A stretch of DNA of 64,000 nucleotides from Streptomyces sp. NBC_00523. GTDB lineage: Bacteria; Actinomycetota; Actinomycetes; Streptomycetales; Streptomycetaceae. A model generated the notes under the pieces. It saw only the letters and a program-made list of their open reading frames with translations. It was not told the DNA's origin and made no database searches. Positions 44,462 through 52,260 of this stretch are shown here, piece after piece. The stretch lies in NCBI RefSeq assembly GCF_036346615.1, contig NZ_CP107836.1, positions 5,580,001 through 5,644,000 of the forward strand. Reading direction: 5' to 3'. The position numbers were made by a program, and so were the translations under genes. Numbering within the stretch: position 1 is the stretch's first letter; each line of letters opens with the position of its first letter.

Positions 44462-45870
44462 CCGACGCTGCCGCGACTGAAGTTTCGATGCAGTTCCACC
44501 CCCAGCCCGCCCCCGGCACGGCCCGGCCGTGGGCCTTCCCCGCGCCGGAGCGGGGCTCCCTGCCCAACGGCCTCACCGTGCTGCGCTGCCACCGCCCCGG
44601 CCAGCAGGTCGTCGCCGTCGAGATCTTCCTCGCCGCCCCCCTGGACGCCGAGCCCGAGGGTCTGGACGGCGTGGCCACGATCATGTCGCGCGCCCTGTCC
44701 GAGGGCACCGACAAGCAGAGCGCCGAGGAGTTCGCCGCCGAGCTGGAGCGGTGCGGCGCCACCTTCGACGCCCACGCCGACCACCCGGGCGTCCGGGTCT
44801 CCCTGGAGGTCCCGGCCTCCCGCCTGGCCAAGGCACTCGGCCTGGTCGCCGAGGCGCTGCGGGCGCCGGCCTTCGCCGACAGCGAGATCGAGCGGCTGGT
44901 GAGCAACCGGCTGGACGAGATCCCGCACGAGCAGGCCAACCCGGCCCGCCGCGCGGCCAAGCAGCTCTCCAAGGAGCTCTTCCCGGCCACGGCCCGCATG
45001 TCGCGCCCGCGCCTGGGCACCGAGGAGACCATCGAGCGGATCGACGCCGCGGCCGTGCGCGCCTTCTACGACGCGCACATCCGCCCGTCCACCGCGACCG
45101 CCGTGGTCGTCGGCGACCTCACCGGCATCGACCTGGACGCGCTGCTCGCCGAGACCCTCGGCGACTGGTCGGGGAACACCGCCGAGCCCCGCCCCGTCCC
45201 GCCGATCACGGCCGACGACACCGGCCGGGTGATCATCGTGGACCGCCCCGGCGCGGTGCAGACCCAGCTGTTGATCGGCCGCATCGGCGCCGACCGCCAC
45301 GACAGCGTGTGGCCCGCCCAGGTGCTCGGCACCTACTGCCTGGGCGGCACGCTGACCTCCCGGCTCGACCGGGTGCTGCGCGAGGAGAAGGGCTACACCT
45401 ACGGCGTGCGGGCCTTCGCCCAGGTGCTCCGCTCCGGCGCAGCCGACTCCGTCTCGGGTGCGACGGGCGCCTCGATGCTCGCCATCAGCGGTTCCGTGGA
45501 CACCGAGTCCACCGGACCGGCGCTGGACGACCTGTGGAAGGTCCTGCGGACGCTGGCCGCCGAGGGCCTGACGGACGCCGAGCGCGAGACGGCCGTGCAG
45601 AACCTCGTGGGCGTCGCGCCCCTGAAGTTCGAGACGGCGGCCTCCGTCGCGAGCACCCTCGCCGACCAGGTCGAACAGCACCTCCCGGACGACTACCAGG
45701 CGACGCTGTACGCCCGTCTCGCCGAGACCGGCACCGTCGAGGCGACCGCGGCTGTGGTCAGCGCCTTCCCGGTGGACCGGCTGGTCACGGTCCTGGTCGG
45801 GGACGCCTCGCGCATCGAGGAGCCGGTCAGGGCACTCGGCATCGGAGAGGTGTCGGTCGTCACCGGCTGA
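44458..45870 (+). CDS. M16-family peptidase, non-catalytic partner subunit
   Basis: A 470-aa M16-like protein that lacks the HxxEH zinc motif (the equivalent segment reads VATIMSRALSEGTD) but keeps the substrate-binding pair in SRLDRVLREEKGYTYGV. This complements the upstream subunit, which has zinc ligands but no Tyr. Together they match the two-subunit M16B peptidases. GTG start at 44458 overlapping the preceding stop. A 17-bp stem terminator follows 29 bp after the stop. Confidence 0.92.
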   Translation: MTDAAATEVSMQFHPQPAPGTARPWAFPAPERGSLPNGLTVLRCHRPGQQVVAVEIFLAAPLDAEPEGLDGVATIMSRALSEGTDKQSAEEFAAELERCGATFDAHADHPGVRVSLEVPASRLAKALGLVAEALRAPAFADSEIERLVSNRLDEIPHEQANPARRAAKQLSKELFPATARMSRPRLGTEETIERIDAAAVRAFYDAHIRPSTATAVVVGDLTGIDLDALLAETLGDWSGNTAEPRPVPPITADDTGRVIIVDRPGAVQTQLLIGRIGADRHDSVWPAQVLGTYCLGGTLTSRLDRVLREEKGYTYGVRAFAQVLRSGAADSVSGATGASMLAISGSVDTESTGPALDDLWKVLRTLAAEGLTDAERETAVQNLVGVAPLKFETAASVASTLADQVEQHLPDDYQATLYARLAETGTVEATAAVVSAFPVDRLVTVLVGDASRIEEPVRALGIGEVSVVTG

Positions 45871-45899
45871 TCCGCAGCTCGGCCCGCTCGACGGGCAAC

Positions 45900-45937
45900 G
45901 GGGAGGGTTCGGCGCGCGGTCGCGCCGAACCCTCCCC
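45900..45937 (+). terminator. Intrinsic terminator of the M16 operon
   Basis: Perfect 17-bp stem beginning GGGGAGGGTTCGG at 45900 and closing at 45921-45937, loop CGGT. Confidence 0.9.
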
Positions 45938-46108
45938 GCATGCGCGGCCCCTTTTGTCCCTTCCGTGCCTTTTGTGCATAAAGAGATTAGTTCGCCCTGT
46001 GGGATGGGCTACAAAACCCCGTGTCCGTTTGGTGGCCTGAAGTCCGTCCGCTTAGCGTCGGGTCCGCTGTCCGCCACTCGTACGCGCATCCGTGATGTAC
46101 CGGGCAGC

Positions 46109-46264
46109 CATCGCCGAGTCCCCGTCAGGCGCGAGCCTGGGGAGCCGGGGACCCACCGTCCCTGGGGTGAATCGGATGCCCGCGCTCCGTCCGGAGCGAG
46201 GCGTCCGTAGGAGACCTTCCTGCTCCGAACCCGTCAGCTAACCCGGTAGGCGAGAAGGAAGGAA
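46109..46264 (+). promoter_or_regulatory. Cyclic di-AMP riboswitch (ydaO-yuaA type)
   Basis: The leader of the M23 peptidase gene carries the conserved elements of this class in order: CATCGCCGAGTCCCCG, GAGCCGGGGACCCA, CTGGGGTGAATCGG, GACCTTCCTGCTCCGAACCC and the closing CGAGAAGGAAGGA next to the ribosome-binding site. In Streptomyces this class controls cell-wall hydrolase genes, and high c-di-AMP switches expression off. The region 45938-46108 before it is expected to contain the promoter. Confidence 0.9.
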
Positions 46265-46279
46265 AGGACCAGCCACCCC

Positions 46280-47119
46280 ATGGCGTTCACCCGTGCCACC
46301 GGGAAGCACCGTGCCCCGAGCCGCCTGACGCGCGTCGGCGCCAAGGCCGTCGGCGTCGCGACGCTCGCCGCCGGCGGTGTCATCGGCTCCCTGGCCTCCC
46401 CGGCCCTCGCCGCCGACACCGGGACGGCCCCCGCCGCCACCGAGACCGGCCTCTCCCAGCTCCTCGCCATCGAGAACACCCTCGCCGACCGCATCGACGC
46501 CCAGGCCACGGCGCAGCAGCACCAGGCCGAGGCCGCCGAGAAGAAGGCGGCGGCCAAGGCGAAGGAAGCGGCCAAGAAGAAGGCCGAGGCCGCGAAGAAG
46601 AAGGCCGCCGAGAAGGCCGCCAAGGCCAAGGAAGCGGCCAAGGCGAAGGCCAAGGCCGCCCGCGAGGCGTCCGCCCGCGCCGGCCGCTCCACCGCACGCA
46701 CCGCGCTGGGCTCGTCCTACCAGCTGCCCGTCGCCGGCTCCTACGTGACCACCGGCTACAAGTCCAGCGGCTCGCTCTGGTCCTCCGGCAGCCACTCCGG
46801 CATCGACTTCCACGCCGCGTCCGGCAGCTCCGTCGTCGCCGTCGGCGCCGGCACGGTCGTGGAGGCCGGCTGGGGCGGGGCGTACGGCAACAACATCGTG
46901 CTCCGGATGGCGGACGGCACGTACACCCAGTACGGCCACCTCTCCTCGATCGGCGTCTCCGTGGGCCAGAGCGTGGCGGCCGGTCAGCAGATCGGGCTCT
47001 CCGGCTCGACCGGCAACTCCACCGGTCCGCACCTCCACTTCGAGGCCCGCACCACGCCCTCCTACGGCTCCGACATGGACCCGGTCGCCTATCTGCGCGC
47101 CCACGGCGTCAGCGTCTGA
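46280..47119 (+). CDS. Secreted M23 peptidoglycan endopeptidase (LytM/RpfA-regulon type)
   Basis: A 279-aa exported cell-wall hydrolase. The signal peptide covers about residues 1-45 (VGVATLAAGGVIGSLASPALA). A Lys/Ala coiled coil with AAKK-type repeats spans residues about 80-130. The M23 domain at about 150-270 has the zinc motif HSGIDFHA (H-x3-D) and GPHLHFEA (HxH), with GHLSSIGVSVGQSV between them. It acts on peptide cross-links during growth, sporulation or germination. The ATG at 46280 is 15 bases after the riboswitch's closing helix, so the ribosome-binding site (AAGGAAGGAAAGGA) is directly under its control. Confidence 0.94.
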   Translation: MAFTRATGKHRAPSRLTRVGAKAVGVATLAAGGVIGSLASPALAADTGTAPAATETGLSQLLAIENTLADRIDAQATAQQHQAEAAEKKAAAKAKEAAKKKAEAAKKKAAEKAAKAKEAAKAKAKAAREASARAGRSTARTALGSSYQLPVAGSYVTTGYKSSGSLWSSGSHSGIDFHAASGSSVVAVGAGTVVEAGWGGAYGNNIVLRMADGTYTQYGHLSSIGVSVGQSVAAGQQIGLSGSTGNSTGPHLHFEARTTPSYGSDMDPVAYLRAHGVSV

Positions 47120-47138
47120 CCGGTCACCGGCTCCACAC

Positions 47139-47169
47139 CGAAGGCCCCGGCATCCCGCCGGGGCCTTCG
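47139..47169 (+). terminator. Intrinsic terminator of the M23 peptidase gene
   Basis: CGAAGGCCCCGGC (47139-47151) pairs with GCCGGGGCCTTCG (47157-47169), loop ATCCC. Confidence 0.88.
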
Positions 47170-47329
47170 CCGTTCCCACGCCTCCCCGCGCACCTTCCGC
47201 CACCCGGCCGCGACCAAAAGATATTCATGAATTCCCGCCCGGCATCGGAAATGCGAGCGCATTGCAATAGAGTCACGCCAGAGGTGTCGATCGGCCGCTG
47301 TTCGCGGGGATTGAGGCGGAGGTTCGGAC

Positions 47330-48034
47330 ATGCGTGTTCCGGCGCATTCGGTATGCACGGCAATCCGTGACGACATCGTCTCCGGTGTCTTCGAACGCGG
47401 CAGCCGGCTCACCGAGGAGGTGCTCGCACGGCGTTACGGGGTTTCCCGCGTCCCGGTACGGGAAGCGCTGCGCACCCTGGAGTCGGAGGGCTTCGTCGTG
47501 ACCCGGAGACACGCCGGAGCCTGCGTCGCCGAGCCCACGGAGCAGGAGGCCGCCGACCTCCTGGAGGTCCGCATGCTGCTGGAACCGCTGAGCGCGGCCC
47601 GCGCGGCCCAGCGCCGGACGGACGCCCACCTCAAGGTGTTGCGCGGCCTGGTCAGGCTCGGCCAGGAGCGGGCCCGCCGGGGTGAGGGCGAGGATCTGCG
47701 CTCCCTGGCCGGCTGGTTCCACGAGACGCTGGCCCAGGCGTCCGGCAGCCCCGGCCTCATCGCCCTGCTCACCCAGCTCCGCCACAAGATCGCCTGGATG
47801 TACGCGGTCGAGCAGCCGGCCCGCCCGGCCGAAGCCTGGGCCGAGCACGGGGCCCTCGTGGACGCCGTGGCGCGCGGGGACGCGGAGCGGGCGCGGGCCC
47901 TGGCCGTGCAGCTCGCCGAACGCCACGGCGCCGCGCACCGGCTCCGCCGCGCCGCCCGCCCCGCCACCGTGCCCCGGGCCGGCCGTGTGAGGGCTTCGCA
48001 ACGTGCCGTAAACACCGCGAGTGGCCGGAATTAA
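47330..48034 (+). CDS. GntR-family regulator (FadR/FCD subfamily)
   Basis: A 234-aa regulator. The winged helix lies at about residues 5-70 (VCTAIRDDIVSGVFERGSRL, EEVLARRYGVSRVPVREALR, GFVVTRRHAGACV). The C-terminal FCD domain binds a small organic acid or similar ligand (EVRMLLEPLSAARAAQR, FHETLAQASGSPGL). The ATG at 47330 follows GGAGG. The last 25 residues are Arg/Ala-rich. Targets are not evident; the neighbouring ptsH is convergent. Confidence 0.88.
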   Translation: MRVPAHSVCTAIRDDIVSGVFERGSRLTEEVLARRYGVSRVPVREALRTLESEGFVVTRRHAGACVAEPTEQEAADLLEVRMLLEPLSAARAAQRRTDAHLKVLRGLVRLGQERARRGEGEDLRSLAGWFHETLAQASGSPGLIALLTQLRHKIAWMYAVEQPARPAEAWAEHGALVDAVARGDAERARALAVQLAERHGAAHRLRRAARPATVPRAGRVRASQRAVNTASGRN

Positions 48035-48095
48035 CAAAGGGCGCGTACAAATAAAGAAAGGCGCGTGTAAAAAAAGCGGAAAAGGCGCGGCCCGC
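48035..48095. repeat. A-rich tract with three AAAGG(G)CGCG repeats
   Basis: AAAGGGCGCG, GAAAGGCGCG and AAAAGGCGCG start at about 48037, 48056 and 48080 with poly-A between them, including a run of seven A. On the minus strand this gives U-rich RNA beyond the ptsH terminator. Very unlike the surrounding composition. Confidence 0.6.
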
Positions 48096-48147
48096 CCAAC
48101 CGCCCGCTTATTCGGTCCGCGTCGTATGGCTGCGGCCCGCGCACGCA

Positions 48148-48183
48148 AAAGCCGCGGCGCCCCATGCAGGGGGCCGCGGCTTT
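48148..48183. terminator. Bidirectional terminator between gntR and ptsH
   Basis: AAAGCCGCGGC (48148-48158) pairs with GCCGCGGCTTT (48173-48183) around a partly paired loop. Confidence 0.85.
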
Positions 48184-48218
48184 CCCGTGAGAATTCCGGC
48201 GGTGTCGGCCGCTCGGGC

Positions 48219-48500
48219 TCAGACGGTCTCCGGAAGCTCCTCGAGACCCTCGGCGACCAGCTTCGCCAGGCGGTCCAGGGCGGCCTCGGCGTTGTCCGCG
48301 TCGGACGCGAGCACGATCTCCTCGCCGCCCTGGGCGCCGAGACCGAGCACCGCGAGCATGGAGGCCGCGTTCACCGGGTTGCCGTCCGCCTTGGCGATGG
48401 TGACGGGGACGCCGGAGGCCGTGGCGGCACGGACGAAGATGGAAGCGGGGCGGGCGTGCAGGCCCTCGGCCCAACCGACGTTTACGCGGCGCTCAGCCAT
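48219..48500 (-). CDS. ptsH: HPr, phosphocarrier protein of the PTS
   Basis: A 93-aa phosphocarrier that relays phosphate from enzyme I to sugar-specific IIA domains. The active-site His15 is in GLHARPAS. The conserved Ser region around residue 46 is NAASMLAVLGLGA, which in firmicutes is the site of HPr kinase regulation; streptomycete HPr usually has this Ser but no such kinase is seen here. The ATG at 48500 has GAAGGGCAG upstream. It lies alone, without enzyme I, as in other streptomycetes. Confidence 0.95.
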   Translation of the reverse strand: MAERRVNVGWAEGLHARPASIFVRAATASGVPVTIAKADGNPVNAASMLAVLGLGAQGGEEIVLASDADNAEAALDRLAKLVAEGLEELPETV

Positions 48501-48673
48501 GGTTCTGCCCTTCAAGAATCAACGGTTGTCTAGACCAGTGTCTCATGTGGTGCGCGATGCTCCGGGCAGACCCGCGGGCCCTCCCGCGCGCCGCGCCCGC
48601 GGTCGTCCGGAGACCTCAGAGTGCCCCGGCCCCGGCACCCCCGCGACCCGTGCGACAGCCGTAGGCTTTCCTC

Positions 48674-51574
48674 ATGCAGCCCTCTCCGGAGCAGAGTCCG
48701 CATCACGCCTACCCCGATCACTGGGAGGCGGACGTGGTGCTCCGCGACGGCGGCACCGCGCGGATCAGGCCGATCACCACGGATGACGCCGAGCGCCTGG
48801 TCAGCTTCTACGAGCAGGTTTCCGACGAGTCGAAGTACTACCGCTTCTTCGCGCCCTACCCCCGGCTCTCCGCCAAGGACGTCCACCGCTTCACCCATCA
48901 CGACTACGTCGACAGGGTGGGTCTGGCCGTCACGGTGGGCGGCGAGTTCATCGCCACCGTCCGCTACGACCGGATCGACGCGACCGGCCGCCCCGCCTCG
49001 GCCCCCGCCGACGAGGCCGAGGTCGCCTTCCTCGTCCAGGACGCCCACCAGGGCCGGGGCGTGGCCTCGACCCTGCTCGAACACATCGCGGCGGTCGCCC
49101 GCGAACGCGGCATCCGGCGCTTCGCCGCAGAGGTGCTGCCCGCCAACACCAAGATGATCAAGGTGTTCCGGGACGCCGGCTACACCCAGCAGCGCAGCTT
49201 CGAGGACGGCTCCGTCCACCTCACCCTCGACCTCGAACCCACCGCCGAATCCCTCGCCGTCCAGCGCGCCCGCGAACAGCGCGCCGAGGCCAAGTCCGTG
49301 CAGCGGCTGCTCGCCCCCGGATCCGTCGCCGTCATCGGCGTCGGCCGCACCCCCGGCGGCGTCGGCCGCACCGTCCTGCGCAACCTGCTCGGCGCGGGCT
49401 TCACCGGCCGCGTCCACGCGGTCAACAGCGCGCTCGACGCCGGGCAGGACACCATCGACGGGGTCCCCGCGCACCGCTCCCTGGGCGAGATCGGCGAGCC
49501 GGTCGACCTCGCGGTGGTCGCCGTACCCGCCGACCGCGTCCCGGAGGCCGTCGCGGACTGCGGGGAGCACGGCGTCCAGGGGCTGGTGGTCCTCTCCGCC
49601 GGTTACGCCGAGTGGGGCGCCGAGGGCCGCGAGCGCCAGCGGGAACTGGTGCGCCAGGCCCGTTCGTACGGCATGCGGATCATCGGGCCCAACGCGTTCG
49701 GCATCATCAACAACTCCGAGGCGGTCCGGCTCAACGCCTCGCTCGCCCCGGACCGGCCCGCCTCCGGGCGCATCGGCCTGTTCACCCAGTCCGGCGCCAT
49801 CGGCATCGCCCTGCTCTCCGGGCTCTACCGGCGCGGCGCGGGCCTCTCCACCTTCATCTCGGCCGGCAACCGGGCCGACATCTCCGGCAACGACTTCCTT
49901 CAGTACTGGTACGAGGACCCGGACACCGATGTCGCCCTGCTCTACCTGGAGTCGCTGGGCAACCCGCGCAAGTTCACCCGCCTCGCCCGCCGTACCGCCG
50001 CCGTGAAGCCGGTGGTCGTGGTCAAGGGCGCCCGGCACAGCGGCTCCACCCCGCCCGGCCACGCCGTCCCCGTCAGCCGCATCCCCGACTCCACGGTCTC
50101 CGCGCTGATGCGGCAGGCGGGTGTCATCCGCGTCGACACGGTCACCGAGATGGTCGACGCCGGGCTGCTCCTCGCGGACCAGCCGCTTCCGGCGGGCGGA
50201 CGCGTCGCGATCCTCGGCAACTCGGAGTCCCTGGGGCTGCTCACGTACGACGCGTGCCTGGCCGAGGGGCTTCGCCCGCGCCCGCCCATCGACCTCACCA
50301 CGTCCGCCACTCCGCAGGACTTCCGGGACGCGCTGTCGGCGGCGCTGGCCGACGGGGCGTGCGACGCCGTGATCGTGACGGCGATCCCGTGGGTCGGCGA
50401 GAACGGCGAGGCGGAGTCGGGCGACGGCGAGGTCCTGGCCACCGCGCTGCACGCGGCGGCCGCCGCCGGTCCCGCCAAGCCGGTCGCCGTGGTCCACGTC
50501 GAGATCGGCGGCCTGGCGGAGGCGCTGTCGGCCGCCACCAGCACAGTGGCGCAGCCGCGCCCGGCCACCCAGCCGTTCACGGCGGCGCAGGGGACGCCGG
50601 CGGCCCCCGCCGCGCCGCCGAGCGCCCCGCCGCCCACTGCCCCACAGCCCGCCACCGCGGACGGCGCCCCCAACATCCCCTCGGACGCCCCACGCCGCGG
50701 CCGCATCCCCGCCTACCCCGCCGCCGAGCGCGCCGTGCGGGCGCTCGCCGAGGCCGTGCGGTACGCGCAGTGGCGGCGGCAGGCCGCGACGCCCGGCAAG
50801 GTGCCCGACTTCCTCGACGACACCATCGACCCTTCGGGCGCCGCCGCCCGCATCGACGCGCTCCTCGGCGAGGACCCCGACCCGCGCGGCCGGCCGCTCG
50901 GCCACGACGAGGCCCGCGAACTGCTCGCCTGCTACGGCATCGCCGTACGCCCCACGCTGCCCGCCCCCGGTCCGGAGGAGGCCGTGGCGGCCGCCGCCCG
51001 GCTCGGCTACCCGGTGGCGCTCAAGACGACCGCGCCCCATCTGCGCCACCGGGCCGACCTCGGCGGCGTACGCCTGGACCTCGACAGCGAGGCGGCCCTG
51101 CGCCGCGCGTACGGCGACCTCACCGAACTGCTCGGCAAACCGGCGGAGCTGCGGCCCGTCGTCCAGGCCATGGCGCCGCGCGGCGTCGACACCGTCGTAC
51201 GGGCCACCATCGACCCGGCTGCGGGCGCCGTGCTCTCCTTCGGTCTCGCCGGGGCGCCCTCCGAGCTGCTCGGCGACACCGCCCACCGTCTGGTCCCGGC
51301 CACCGACCGGGACGCCGCCGAGCTGATCCGGTCCATCCGGGCGGCCCCGGTCCTGTTCGGCTGGCGCGGTGCGGCGCCGGTGGACACCGCCGCCCTCGAG
51401 GAGCTGCTGCTGCGGGTCTCCCGGCTGGTCGACGACCATCCCGAGGTGGTCTCCATCGCCCTGGAACCGGTCGTGGTCGCCCCGCAGGGCCTCTCCGTGC
51501 TCGGGGCGAGCGTCCGCCTCTCGCCGCCCCCGGCCCGGAACGACCTCGGCCCGCGCCGCCTGTCGAACTACTGA
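48674..51574 (+). CDS. patA: Protein lysine acetyltransferase, GNAT fused to NDP-forming acyl-CoA synthetase-like domains
   Basis: A 966-aa protein. The N-terminal GNAT domain (about residues 18-190) has the acetyl-CoA loop QGRGVASTLLEHI. CoA-binding and succinyl-CoA-ligase-like domains follow (VAVIGVGRTPGGVGRT, GLFTQSGAIGIALLSG, GNRADISGNDFLQYW). An Ala/Pro-rich linker (about 620-680) precedes an ATP-grasp domain (GHDEARELLACYGIAVRP, YPVALKTTAPHLRHR). I recall this as the SlPatA type from S. lividans, with GNAT at the N-terminus, which acetylates and inactivates acyl-CoA synthetases. A TAGGCT -10 hexamer (48662-48667) six bases before the ATG suggests a leaderless transcript. Confidence 0.88.
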   Translation: MQPSPEQSPHHAYPDHWEADVVLRDGGTARIRPITTDDAERLVSFYEQVSDESKYYRFFAPYPRLSAKDVHRFTHHDYVDRVGLAVTVGGEFIATVRYDRIDATGRPASAPADEAEVAFLVQDAHQGRGVASTLLEHIAAVARERGIRRFAAEVLPANTKMIKVFRDAGYTQQRSFEDGSVHLTLDLEPTAESLAVQRAREQRAEAKSVQRLLAPGSVAVIGVGRTPGGVGRTVLRNLLGAGFTGRVHAVNSALDAGQDTIDGVPAHRSLGEIGEPVDLAVVAVPADRVPEAVADCGEHGVQGLVVLSAGYAEWGAEGRERQRELVRQARSYGMRIIGPNAFGIINNSEAVRLNASLAPDRPASGRIGLFTQSGAIGIALLSGLYRRGAGLSTFISAGNRADISGNDFLQYWYEDPDTDVALLYLESLGNPRKFTRLARRTAAVKPVVVVKGARHSGSTPPGHAVPVSRIPDSTVSALMRQAGVIRVDTVTEMVDAGLLLADQPLPAGGRVAILGNSESLGLLTYDACLAEGLRPRPPIDLTTSATPQDFRDALSAALADGACDAVIVTAIPWVGENGEAESGDGEVLATALHAAAAAGPAKPVAVVHVEIGGLAEALSAATSTVAQPRPATQPFTAAQGTPAAPAAPPSAPPPTAPQPATADGAPNIPSDAPRRGRIPAYPAAERAVRALAEAVRYAQWRRQAATPGKVPDFLDDTIDPSGAAARIDALLGEDPDPRGRPLGHDEARELLACYGIAVRPTLPAPGPEEAVAAAARLGYPVALKTTAPHLRHRADLGGVRLDLDSEAALRRAYGDLTELLGKPAELRPVVQAMAPRGVDTVVRATIDPAAGAVLSFGLAGAPSELLGDTAHRLVPATDRDAAELIRSIRAAPVLFGWRGAAPVDTAALEELLLRVSRLVDDHPEVVSIALEPVVVAPQGLSVLGASVRLSPPPARNDLGPRRLSNY

Positions 51575-51650
51575 CAGGCCCCGCTCGCGTCCCCCTGGAC
51601 CGGCCGGGACGGGGGCTCCGGCGGCGTCCCCGGCAGCCATCCGGCCCCCG

Positions 51651-51663
51651 TAGGATGGTTCCC
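51651..51663 (+). promoter_or_regulatory. Putative -10 element of a leaderless transcript
   Basis: TAGGAT at 51651-51656, seven bases before the ATG at 51664, no ribosome-binding site. Confidence 0.5.
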
Positions 51664-52260
51664 ATGGCTAAGACCGGTACGACCACCCAGGGGCTGCGCG
51701 CGGCGATCGAGCGCAGCGGCTACTACCCGGCCCTCGTGGCCGAGGCGGTGGAGGCCGCCGTGGGCGGTGAGCCGGTCGCTTCGTACCTGGTGCACCAGGA
51801 GACGACCTTCGACTCCAACGAGGTGCGCCGGCACGTCACGGTGCTGGTGCTCACGGACACCCGCTTCATCGTCAGCCACACCGACGAGCAGAACGCGGAC
51901 ACCAGCTCCCCTTCGCCGTACGCCACCACCTCGACGGAGTCGGTCAAGCTGGACCGGATCTCCTCGGTCGTGGTCAGCCGCGTCGTCGCCAACCCGGAGA
52001 AGTACGTTCCGGGCACCCTGCCCCGCGAGGTCGTCCTGACCATCGGCTGGGGCGCGGTCTCCCGGATCGACCTGGAGCCCGCCGCCTGCGGCGACCCGAA
52101 CTGCGAGGCGGACCACGGCTACACCGGCAGCACCACCGCCGACGACCTGAGCCTGCGGGTCAGCGAGGCCGGCGACGGCCCGGACACCGTGCGCCAGACC
52201 CTCGCCTTCGCCCAGGCGCTCTCCGAGGCCACGGTCGCGACCCCCGCGGCCGGCCGCTGA
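51664..52260 (+). CDS. DUF5998-type conserved protein
   Basis: A 198-aa soluble protein conserved in actinobacteria, function unknown. Visible features are a helical start (LRAAIERSGYYPALVAEAVEAAV), a beta-rich core (HVTVLVLTDTRFIVSHTDE, DRISSVVVSRVV, REVVLTIGWG) and two cysteines in CGDPNCEADHG that might bind a metal. It overlaps the next gene by one base (TGATG), implying translational coupling with a phosphodiesterase. Confidence 0.82.
   Translation: MAKTGTTTQGLRAAIERSGYYPALVAEAVEAAVGGEPVASYLVHQETTFDSNEVRRHVTVLVLTDTRFIVSHTDEQNADTSSPSPYATTSTESVKLDRISSVVVSRVVANPEKYVPGTLPREVVLTIGWGAVSRIDLEPAACGDPNCEADHGYTGSTTADDLSLRVSEAGDGPDTVRQTLAFAQALSEATVATPAAGR

Noticed and set aside
48530..51640. Open frame of over 1000 codons antisense to the GNAT/acyl-CoA synthetase gene
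   Set aside because: Repetitive Gly/Val/Asp/Arg composition, no motifs; the opposite strand has clear domains.
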